A DNA stretch of 28,223 nucleotides from a virus. Position numbers and translations under genes: made by a program. The notes under the pieces are model-generated. The model was not told the origin of the DNA. It worked only from the letters and a program-made list of their open reading frames with translations, and searched no databases. The DNA lies in IMG/VR virus record IMGVR_UViG_3300032331_001428, positions 1 to 28,223 of that record; one strand, 5' to 3'. Positions 7,684-13,762 of this stretch are shown piece by piece; the first letter of the stretch is position 1, and each line of letters begins with the position of its first letter.

Positions 7684-8725
7684 ATTAATTCAAATCGCAC
7701 AAGAAACGCAAACACTTCAACTTACCTGGGTGTTGAATAATATCTGCACCAATCACTGTGACTACTGTCCGCCTAGTTTACACTCCGGAACTAATCATAA
7801 TTATCGTTGGGAGGATGCACAGTCGTTTATTAAACAACTAATTTCTCGTTATCCAAAAATACATTGTGCCATTAGCGGCGGCGAGCCGACAGTAAGCCCA
7901 TTCTTTCCCGACTTGGTTAAAATGTTTTATGATGCTGGACACACGGTGGGTATCACTACTAACGGTGCTAGATCAGTAGAGTATTGGGAAAAGATATCCC
8001 CATTACTCAGCTATGCATGTTTCAGTTATCATATCGCATATGAAGATGACAGATTTATTGAAAAAGTAAAAGCGGCATCAAAATATACTTCTGTTGCTGT
8101 TCGAGTGATGATGGATAGCCGTCAATGGGATCGCGCTATAAAAGTATTAGAAACTTGTAAACTTATACTCACTGACTGTAGAGTTGAACCTGTTAAAATT
8201 TTAGCAGAAAAAGCCTACAGAGAAAATATCGGTGATCAATATACACCTGAGCAGTTGGAATGGTTTAAAAATAATCCTGGAACAAATGCTAAGAACTGGG
8301 TCGCTCCTACAGCATGGCGACGTGCTCCTATGACCAGTAAATTTTTCTACGACGATGGAACTGTAAAAACAGATCAAACAAATTATATCATTGCTACAGG
8401 ACAAAATGATTTTAGAGGTTGGGCGTGTAATATTGGTTTGGAAAGTTTATTCGTTGGCTGGGAAGGATGGGTCAAAAAAGGTAACTGTCACCAGGGACCT
8501 CGATTGTTTAATTTGGGCGAATCTCCCACTAATTATATTTTACCAGATACCGCAGAACTCTGCGTCCAGAGTACTTGTTCGTGCAATACAGATATTTTAA
8601 TATCCAAAGTACCAATTATGGATAAGGAAGATCCGTATATTCGTAGCAATTTGCGTACATTCAAAATAAGTACTGAAGAAGAGTACCAAAAAGAGCGTAT
8701 TAGATACAGTAAAAAAGAGACTTGA
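7676..8725 (+). CDS. Radical SAM enzyme with C-terminal auxiliary Cys cluster
   Basis: A 349-residue protein. The core motif CTNHCDYC places CxxxCxxC at residues 24/28/31, and GGEP at 68-71 completes the SAM-binding signature. The C-terminal third carries further cysteines (WACNIG, GNCHQG, LCVQSTCSCNTD) arranged as for a SPASM/twitch-type auxiliary Fe-S cluster, used by enzymes that modify peptides or other large substrates. It does not look like QueE: it lacks that family's short length and has a large C-terminal Cys domain. It starts at GTG 7676, overlapping the previous gene by 8 bases, with little ribosome-binding sequence, which implies translational coupling. Its stop codon overlaps the -35 box of the next promoter. 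Confidence 0.87.
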   Translation: MAKLIQIAQETQTLQLTWVLNNICTNHCDYCPPSLHSGTNHNYRWEDAQSFIKQLISRYPKIHCAISGGEPTVSPFFPDLVKMFYDAGHTVGITTNGARSVEYWEKISPLLSYACFSYHIAYEDDRFIEKVKAASKYTSVAVRVMMDSRQWDRAIKVLETCKLILTDCRVEPVKILAEKAYRENIGDQYTPEQLEWFKNNPGTNAKNWVAPTAWRRAPMTSKFFYDDGTVKTDQTNYIIATGQNDFRGWACNIGLESLFVGWEGWVKKGNCHQGPRLFNLGESPTNYILPDTAELCVQSTCSCNTDILISKVPIMDKEDPYIRSNLRTFKISTEEEYQKERIRYSKKET

Positions 8726-8750
8726 CAGTTGTCCTATTTGGTGCTATAAT
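8722..8750 (+). promoter_or_regulatory. Consensus sigma70 promoter
   Basis: TTGACA (8722-8727), a 17-base spacer and TATAAT (8745-8750) form a perfect host-type promoter. The -35 hexamer overlaps the stop of the upstream radical SAM gene. The expected leader to the TTG start at 8784 is about 27 bases and contains AAGAGGAG. Confidence 0.87.
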
Positions 8751-8783
8751 ATACACATACTGAAACTTTAAGAGGAGCAGAAA

Positions 8784-9977
8784 TTGGCTAAAGTAGCAAC
8801 CAAATCACGTATTACTAAAAAACAAGTAATTGCACATCGCACTAAGGTGCCAAAAGATCACAGCCCAACTTGGGATGATGCAGAGATATTGTCTACTGAT
8901 GAGTTTAGCAAAAAGTTCCGTAACGCAATGGATTACTATCGTTTGGAATTTAGCGGGAAGGATTTAAAGCCTGCTGTTATCAAATGGATGACTAGTGTAG
9001 GTTGCACTAAAGAAGACATCCAAGCGTTTAAGAAAACTAAAGACAATCGTTGCGGTGGCACAATGGGTGCTATTGCTTCCTGCTTGCTCCGTGGTATGCC
9101 TGCTGTTCGTGCAGATTTTAACAACGGTCGTGACAGTTCAGCTTGGTTGCGTGAGCGCATTAACGAAGTTATCCGTGATGGTAAGGACGATCTCGACGAA
9201 GAAGCAGAGGCTAAAGTTGAAAAACCTGCGGTGTTCACCCCTTCAATCCAAGATCGTGTGCGTGAATCTGCTTACAAGATGACCGAAGAAATTGAAAATG
9301 CTATTGAGAGTTTCCAAGTTGATCCAGAAAACTTTGATCCAAAAGCGTTTAAAGTTCTTAACTTGCTCAAAGCAGTTGAAGCAAAAGCCGCACACACCCG
9401 TATCATTAAACAATTTTATAGCCGTGATTTAGCAGAGCTTGAAGAACTTGCTAGTGGTAATGCTGATGAGCAGTTGAAAGAAGGCTATTCGCACCGTAGT
9501 CGTAAGCAGATTAAAAACTTGATTGCATTCTATCAAGAAGTTATGGCCGCTTGCGATATGCTTGGACAAGAAGCTAAAATCAATCGTAAGCCACGCAAGG
9601 CTAAGGTTGTTCCTAAGGACAAAATTGTTGCTAAACTCAAGTACAAAAAGACTGATGAGCCTTTGAAACTTGTGTCTATTAATCCTGCTGACATTATTGG
9701 TAGCAAGGAATTGTGGATTTACAATACCAAGAGCCGTAAGTTAGGCAAATATGTTGCCAACGAGTACATGGAACTCGGAGTCAAGGGTACTACAATTACC
9801 GGCTTTAGTGAGAACTTGAGCATCTGTAAAACACTTCGCAAGCCTGACGAAAAACTCAAAGAGTTTAAAGCCGCTGGCAAGGTACAGTTGCGTAAATTCT
9901 TAGATGATATTAATGCTACAGACACTAAAATGAATGGACGCATTAACGAAGAAATTATACTACTTAAAGTAGCATAA
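8784..9977 (+). CDS. Conserved-looking phage protein, unknown function
   Basis: A 397-residue basic protein translated from a TTG start 7 bases or so after a strong AAGAGGAG. Three parts are visible. There is a helical N-terminal region (to about residue 115) with a KKTKDNRCGGTMGAIASCLL segment. A middle region holds long charged helices, interrupted by an acidic linker. After a Lys/Arg-rich stretch (KINRKPRKAKVVPKDKIVAK), a C-terminal beta-type domain begins near KLVSINPADIIG and includes ELWIYNTKSRKLGKYVANEY. I recall similar hypothetical proteins in T4-like aquatic phages but no function. It is a single-gene transcription unit, bounded by a perfect sigma70 promoter and a strong terminator, so it is probably strongly expressed early. 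The basic composition is compatible with nucleic-acid binding, unproven. Confidence 0.8.
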   Translation: MAKVATKSRITKKQVIAHRTKVPKDHSPTWDDAEILSTDEFSKKFRNAMDYYRLEFSGKDLKPAVIKWMTSVGCTKEDIQAFKKTKDNRCGGTMGAIASCLLRGMPAVRADFNNGRDSSAWLRERINEVIRDGKDDLDEEAEAKVEKPAVFTPSIQDRVRESAYKMTEEIENAIESFQVDPENFDPKAFKVLNLLKAVEAKAAHTRIIKQFYSRDLAELEELASGNADEQLKEGYSHRSRKQIKNLIAFYQEVMAACDMLGQEAKINRKPRKAKVVPKDKIVAKLKYKKTDEPLKLVSINPADIIGSKELWIYNTKSRKLGKYVANEYMELGVKGTTITGFSENLSICKTLRKPDEKLKEFKAAGKVQLRKFLDDINATDTKMNGRINEEIILLKVA

Positions 9978-9980
9978 AGA

Positions 9981-10006
9981 AAAACAGCCCTTAGGGCTGT
10001 TTTTTT
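9981..10006 (+). terminator. Rho-independent terminator
   Basis: Stem AAAACAGCCC (9981-9990), loop TTA, complementary arm GGGCTGTTTT (9994-10003) and a run of T to 10006. It begins 3 bases after the stop of the preceding gene and closes its transcription unit. Confidence 0.93.
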
Positions 10007-10043
10007 ATGGCTCGATACAGTGTTTTAGTCTTGGGTTATTATA

Positions 10044-10051
10044 GATAAATA
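10044..10051 (+). promoter_or_regulatory. T4-type late promoter GATAAATA
   Basis: GATAAATA matches the NATAAATA late core and ends 19 bases before ATG 10071, with GAGAG as ribosome-binding sequence. It lies between a strong terminator and a fibre gene, where a promoter is required. Confidence 0.72.
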
Positions 10052-10068
10052 CTCAAAAGAGAGTATTT
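10047..10068 (+). repeat. 8-bp inverted repeat overlapping the late promoter
   Basis: AAATACTC (10047-10054), six-base spacer AAAAGA, then GAGTATTT (10061-10068) form a perfect inverted repeat. It spans the 3' half of the late promoter and the ribosome-binding region of the fibre gene. It may be an operator or a hairpin, or may be fortuitous. Confidence 0.45.
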
Positions 10069-10070
10069 CC

Positions 10071-11537
10071 ATGACACAATTAATGATCCAAGACGGCATA
10101 GTTCAACTAGTAAACTCAGTTTTAGAAAACTCAACGGGTGCGTTTTCCCATAGCGGAAACTACACTATTGATGGAACATTGACTGCCGATACGATACATG
10201 TAAAAAATATCATCACAGAAGATGGTGCAATTTCCGACATTGGTAATTGGGTAGTTAATGCTGAAGAAGAGCTTAACGGTAAGGGATTTAATTGGGCTTG
10301 GGGGACCGGATCTGCACTATTACAGTATAGAACAGGTAACAGACTTTGGTCAAACGCCAGCTTTGACTTGCAGTCGGATCAAAGTTACAAGATCGACGAT
10401 ACTCCGGTAATTAGCGCCAGCAGTCTAGGCGATAGTATTGTAAACAGTAAACTACGTACTATCGGAACTTTGAATTCACTTAAGGTAAGCGGTGATGCTA
10501 CATTAGGTGATTTCTTCTTTGTTAATAGTACCTTTAACAAAATAGGTATCGGCACTGAAGATCCAAGTTCAGCTATTACAATTTTAGATAACAATGTTGA
10601 GATTTCAATCGGAAGTCCGGATTATGATGTTGCTTACATAGGAACTTCTAGCAATCACAATGTCAGCATCATTGCCGATGGTCATCCTCGGATAACTGCT
10701 ACTGCCGCTGGCGAAGTAGTTATCGGAAATCCAAGTAGCAAAGATGGTCTATTACGTGTTAATGGTTCAATCTATGTGGATAACTTGATTACAGATACCC
10801 GTGTTGATCGAACAAGCCCATTAGAGTTCCAATCAACACGAGATCAATCTATATATGGTCTAGGCATAGTTTGGAGTGGTACTGGACCACAACGTGAATT
10901 ACTAATGTACAGTGATCCTGATAGATTGCGTACAACAGAAAGCTTTGAACTAGCAGAAGGACAAAGTTATTATATTGGCGGACATCCAGTTCTTACATCT
11001 GAAAGACTGGGCAATAGTGTTGCCTATAGTAACTTAGTTACCGTTGGCCCATTGAACAGTCTTACAGTAACTGGCGATACTACACTACGTGGTAAATTAA
11101 GAGTAGATGGTACTGTAAATTTAAATAATTTAATCTTTACCGACGGTGATCGTAGTGTAATAATCGATAAAACAGGTGTTGGTAGTTTTAAATCTATAAC
11201 AATTAAATCAGCAGGATTTGAATCATTATACGCAGATCAAAGCGAACTAAACATTGGTGACAGAAGTTTAACTAATCGCCCTGTTAAAATATTTGGTCCT
11301 GTGAGTATCGGCATTAGAAATCCCGATTCAACTTTACAATTTTCAGTAAATGGTGATGTTGGTATTGGCGGGAAACGTTTTACAAACAGCAATGAAGCAC
11401 CAACATCCGGTACTTGGACACAAGGTGATATATGCTGGAATACTACCCCATTACCTAGCAGTTTCGTTGGATGGGTTTGTATCCAAACAGGCAGTCCCGG
11501 CACTTGGGCAGGGTTCGGACTAATTGCTAATCAATAA
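10071..11537 (+). CDS. Beta-rich tail fibre / virion structural protein
   Basis: A 488-residue protein rich in Gly, Ser, Thr, Asn and Asp with the short beta-repeat pattern of trimeric phage fibres (IDGTLTADTIHVKN, LRVNGSIYVDNLI, LRVDGTVNLNNLI). There is a clear internal duplication. A unit running from about LWSNASFDLQSDQSYKI to LNSLKVSGDATLG is repeated as LRTTESFELAEGQSYYI to LNSLTVTGDTTLRG. The C-terminus (APTSGTWTQGDICWNTTP...GWVCIQTGSPGTWAGFG) is a tip domain I recognise from many phage fibre proteins. Unlike the fibre genes at the window's right end, it lacks the NDGTGD N-terminal module. A T4-type late promoter precedes it. The receptor and exact virion position are unknown. Confidence 0.82.
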   Translation: MTQLMIQDGIVQLVNSVLENSTGAFSHSGNYTIDGTLTADTIHVKNIITEDGAISDIGNWVVNAEEELNGKGFNWAWGTGSALLQYRTGNRLWSNASFDLQSDQSYKIDDTPVISASSLGDSIVNSKLRTIGTLNSLKVSGDATLGDFFFVNSTFNKIGIGTEDPSSAITILDNNVEISIGSPDYDVAYIGTSSNHNVSIIADGHPRITATAAGEVVIGNPSSKDGLLRVNGSIYVDNLITDTRVDRTSPLEFQSTRDQSIYGLGIVWSGTGPQRELLMYSDPDRLRTTESFELAEGQSYYIGGHPVLTSERLGNSVAYSNLVTVGPLNSLTVTGDTTLRGKLRVDGTVNLNNLIFTDGDRSVIIDKTGVGSFKSITIKSAGFESLYADQSELNIGDRSLTNRPVKIFGPVSIGIRNPDSTLQFSVNGDVGIGGKRFTNSNEAPTSGTWTQGDICWNTTPLPSSFVGWVCIQTGSPGTWAGFGLIANQ

Positions 11538-11539
11538 AC

Positions 11540-11567
11540 TTGACCTTACTGCATAAAAGCGTATAAT
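11540..11567 (+). promoter_or_regulatory. sigma70-type promoter for the PTPS-UvsE operon
   Basis: TTGACC (11540-11545; one mismatch to consensus), 16-base spacer, TATAAT (11562-11567). It lies 2 bases after the fibre gene stop. The leader to ATG 11641 is about 67 bases, unusually long for this window, and can form a small TGCGG/CCGCA hairpin (11575-11579 with 11595-11599). Confidence 0.75.
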
Positions 11568-11640
11568 TACTATATGCGGACTTAGGCATTCATCCCGCAA
11601 TATAAACTCTGCATGCCATTGCTAATCTTAGGAGATAACA

Positions 11641-12156
11641 ATGGCAAAATTTTACTCAACAAAAACTTACGGCAACGATAGAGGTCTATCATGCTGTTTT
11701 AGACAGTGGAGAGCAACCCATAGTCACTGCTCAACACTACACGGATACTCAATTGGTATCAAATTGATCTTTGAATGCGACACACTAGATGACAAAAACT
11801 GGTGTATGGACTTTGGCGGGCTTAAGGAATTCAAAGCATGGGCAGACCATATGTTTGATCATACGCTAGTAATTGCATTTGATGATCCTATGATGCCTTT
11901 CTTCAAACAAATGGCTGCACAAGTCAATATGAGCTCGGAGGATCCTCGTAGCGATATTCCACACAAGCGAGGTGCTATTTGCGATCTTAGAGTGGTAGAT
12001 GGTGTAGGCTGTGAAATGTTTGCTAAAATAGCATACGACAAAATGGCAGAGCTATTAGCATCTGGCGATATGCGCTATCCAATCAATCCAACAGTAAGAG
12101 TTAAATCAGTTGAAGTATTTGAACACGGTGCTAATTCAGCTACGTACGAAGGCTAA
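11641..12156 (+). CDS. 6-pyruvoyl-tetrahydropterin synthase / QueD-like protein with altered zinc site
   Basis: A 171-residue member of the PTPS/QueD superfamily. In QueD the reaction converts dihydroneopterin triphosphate to carboxy-tetrahydropterin for 7-deazaguanine (queuosine, preQ0) synthesis. The motif HSHCSTLHGYS contains the predicted catalytic Cys30 and LHG His34. MDFGGLKEF, FDH (Asp73-His74) and Glu161 (FEHGANSATYEG) match the rest of the active site. Of the usual three zinc His, the last is Tyr36 and the first position appears to be Cys19 or displaced. It matches a divergent FRQWRATHSHC subfamily I recall from bacteria and phages, so the substrate may differ. AGGAG precedes the ATG. 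It overlaps the next small gene. Confidence 0.8.
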   Translation: MAKFYSTKTYGNDRGLSCCFRQWRATHSHCSTLHGYSIGIKLIFECDTLDDKNWCMDFGGLKEFKAWADHMFDHTLVIAFDDPMMPFFKQMAAQVNMSSEDPRSDIPHKRGAICDLRVVDGVGCEMFAKIAYDKMAELLASGDMRYPINPTVRVKSVEVFEHGANSATYEG

Positions 12157-12310
12157 ACAACTTTGGCGCATTTGGGCAAAAGCCCTAGGTGAAAAATCAG
12201 GCAGTTCGGACGAGGAATCGGATCGAATTGCTTGCATTAGAACGCTAATTGTGTTAACATATGTTATCACAAACTTTTTTATAATCGCAGGCGTCATAAG
12301 GCATTGGTAA
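12128..12310 (+). CDS. Small single-pass membrane protein
   Basis: About 60 residues: a basic amphipathic N-terminus (LRTKAKQLWRIWAKALGEK), a short acidic linker (SSDEESDR) and one transmembrane helix (IRTLIVLTYVITNFFIIAGV) ending in RHW. I recall similar small proteins in T4-like aquatic phages, with no known function. The start is uncertain. GTG 12128 is chosen; TTG codons at 12110 or 12119 are alternatives, and all overlap the end of the PTPS-like gene. Its TAA overlaps the ATG of the UV endonuclease gene (TAATG), which indicates translational coupling and supports a real gene despite its size. Confidence 0.62.
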   Translation: MLIQLRTKAKQLWRIWAKALGEKSGSSDEESDRIACIRTLIVLTYVITNFFIIAGVIRHW

Positions 12311-13338
12311 TGGGAAAAATAGGCTTCGCATGTAAATGGATCGATCATGCAGATCAAGTAAACGGCATCAAAAAAGATGACGATGCTAAACAATACAACA
12401 CTGGTACAACTACCGTTCGTTGGTTAAATAATCAATCGAGAGATATAGCAGAGCAGAGACTATGGGACCTAATGGTAGGCAATATCGAAGCAACACGGAG
12501 ATTAGTTGAACGTGTCAGCACACTTGACCCTCATCTTAGGATGGTTAGGATTAGCAGTGACATCCTGCCTGTTTATACTCACGCTGACTTTGCTGATTAT
12601 TGGCGTAAACCTGACGTGGTTTCATACTGCGAAACCGCGTTCAAAAGAGTGGGCGATATTGCTCGTAATAGCAATGTTCGGTTGTCTATGCATCCTGGGC
12701 AGTTTACAGTCTTGGCAAGTGATAACCCAGGCATTGTTGAACGTTCGATAGAGGAATTTGAATATCATGCAGATATGGCACGATGGATGGGCTATGGTAA
12801 ATCCTTCCAGGATTTTAAGATCAACGTACATATCTCGGGTAAACAAGGTCCCGAAGGTATTCGACATGCCTACAACAAACTCACACCCGAGGCCCGCAAC
12901 TGTATTACTATTGAAAACGAAGAAAACTCATGGGGTCTAGATGACTGTTTATCTATTAGCGATATCGTTCCTATTGTGCTTGATGTACACCACCATTGGA
13001 TTCGCGAAGGGGAGTATATCCTTCCGACAGACGATCGTGTTAGGCGTGTCGTTGATAGTTGGCGTGGTCTGCGCCCTACTATGCATTACTCAGTTAGCCG
13101 TGAAGATTATCTTGTGGGCCATGACCGACTTACCGCACCTGTTCATGCCCAACTCCTTCTAGACGGATATAAGAAACAAAAACTAAGGGCACACAGTGAC
13201 TTTTATTGGAATCAAAAAACAAACGAATGGGCAATAACTTTTCTAAACCAGTTCGACATAATGTGCGAAAGCAAGGGCAAAAACCTCGCCAGCATGGAAC
13301 TGTACAATCAAGCCAAAAACTATCTCGAGAACAACTAA
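12310..13338 (+). CDS. uvsE: UV damage endonuclease (UvsE/UVDE family)
   Basis: A 342-residue TIM-barrel metalloendonuclease that nicks DNA 5' to cyclobutane pyrimidine dimers and 6-4 photoproducts, starting a repair route independent of UvrABC. Family motifs are present in order: IGFACKW at the N-terminus, TTTVRWL, VRISSDILPVY, HPGQF (from His128), a long helix, KINVHISGKQG, ENEEN (from Glu202) and LDVHHHW (His227-229). The last three provide metal ligands in the family. Length and motif order fit UvsE, although some segments diverge. ATG 12310 is preferred over TTG 12304, and AAGG lies upstream. A phage UV endonuclease fits a sunlit aquatic setting and parallels T4 denV, which is unrelated in sequence. 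Confidence 0.88.
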   Translation: MGKIGFACKWIDHADQVNGIKKDDDAKQYNTGTTTVRWLNNQSRDIAEQRLWDLMVGNIEATRRLVERVSTLDPHLRMVRISSDILPVYTHADFADYWRKPDVVSYCETAFKRVGDIARNSNVRLSMHPGQFTVLASDNPGIVERSIEEFEYHADMARWMGYGKSFQDFKINVHISGKQGPEGIRHAYNKLTPEARNCITIENEENSWGLDDCLSISDIVPIVLDVHHHWIREGEYILPTDDRVRRVVDSWRGLRPTMHYSVSREDYLVGHDRLTAPVHAQLLLDGYKKQKLRAHSDFYWNQKTNEWAITFLNQFDIMCESKGKNLASMELYNQAKNYLENN

Positions 13339-13457
13339 TACATAGGTTGGAAACTCTTAGAGAAGAGCTAGAAGAAAATCCTAATATCAGCGAACAACGT
13401 CGAGTTCAGATACAAGGGGATATGGCTCGGTATTCTGAGCAACTAAAGAAGTTTTAA
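13227..13457 (+). CDS. Small charged protein overlapping the end of uvsE
   Basis: A 76-residue basic/helical protein in a different frame from the UV endonuclease gene, overlapping it by about 112 bases if ATG 13227 is used; TTG 13206 would add 7 residues. The non-overlapping part encodes a convincing charged helix (LIHRLETLREELEENPNISE, then RRVQIQGDMARYSEQLKKF), likely coiled-coil. The overlapping part is low-complexity and basic. No strong ribosome-binding site is seen, so the true start could lie nearer 13330. The frame stops exactly at the left arm of the following terminator, which supports the end coordinate. Function unknown. Confidence 0.45.
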   Translation: MGNNFSKPVRHNVRKQGQKPRQHGTVQSSQKLSREQLIHRLETLREELEENPNISEQRRVQIQGDMARYSEQLKKF

Positions 13458-13482
13458 TAATAGGGCACAAGGCCCTATTATT
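13456..13482. terminator. Bidirectional hairpin terminator between convergent genes
   Basis: Perfect 11-bp stem AATAATAGGGC (13456-13466) and GCCCTATTATT (13472-13482) with loop ACAAG. It lies between the stop of a plus-strand gene and the stop of a minus-strand gene. T-rich sequence follows on both strands, though the runs are short. Confidence 0.78.
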
Positions 13483-13723
13483 ATTTTGAAGCTTTCGGTT
13501 GACGTGGTTTCTTAGCGGCTGGAGCTTTTTTGGCAGCTGGAGCTTTCTTGGCTTTAGCTGGTTTTGCTTCAACTGCTGGTGCAACTGATGTTACCATCGC
13601 TTCTGTAGCTTGAACAGCAACTGGTGTTGCTTCTACTACTGGTGTTTCTACTTTATATGGTGCTTCTGCAACCGGTGCTTCTGCTTTTTTCATACCAAAT
13701 AGTTTTTTAAGTGCATTTAACAT
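13481..13723 (-). CDS. Lys/Ala/Pro-rich histone-tail-like small protein
   Basis: An 80-residue minus-strand protein. The N-terminal 14 residues (MLNALKKLFGMKKA) form a short amphipathic helix. A Val/Ala/Glu/Pro-rich linker follows, and the last 28 residues are a basic tail with tandem KKAPAA units (AKKAPAAKKAPAAKKPRQPK), resembling the C-terminal tails of histone H1 and bacterial histone-like proteins. The tail is encoded by 18-base tandem repeats. AGGAG lies 8 bases before the ATG, and an exact T4 late promoter core sits 19 bases upstream on the same strand. Late expression plus a DNA-binding-type tail suggests a role in DNA packaging or the virion interior. This is inference; low-complexity tails can also be linkers. 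Confidence 0.75.
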   Translation of the reverse strand: MLNALKKLFGMKKAEAPVAEAPYKVETPVVEATPVAVQATEAMVTSVAPAVEAKPAKAKKAPAAKKAPAAKKPRQPKASK

Positions 13724-13742
13724 AAGTTAATCTCCTGTTGAA

Positions 13743-13757
13743 TATTTATAATAAATA
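13743..13757. promoter_or_regulatory. Palindromic, divergent T4-type late promoter cores
   Basis: TATTTAT-A-ATAAATA is a perfect 15-base palindrome. It reads TATAAATA on the minus strand, 19 bases before the basic protein start, and AATAAATA on the plus strand, only 5 bases before the superoxide dismutase ATG. The minus promoter fits the window's fixed spacing; the plus one does not. Confidence 0.65.
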
Positions 13758-13762
13758 CCATT

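Noticed and set aside
7676-8725. Assignment of the second radical SAM enzyme as QueE, to pair with the QueD-like gene
   Set aside because: It has a standard CxxxCxxC motif, a large C-terminal auxiliary Cys region and no other 7-deazaguanine pathway gene nearby.
12506-13162. Plus-strand ORFs in a second frame within the UV endonuclease gene (12506-12751 and 12941-13162), hydrophobic and superficially membrane-like
   Set aside because: They are fully enclosed in a well-supported gene, have no ribosome-binding sites, and hydrophobic runs are common frame-shift shadows.
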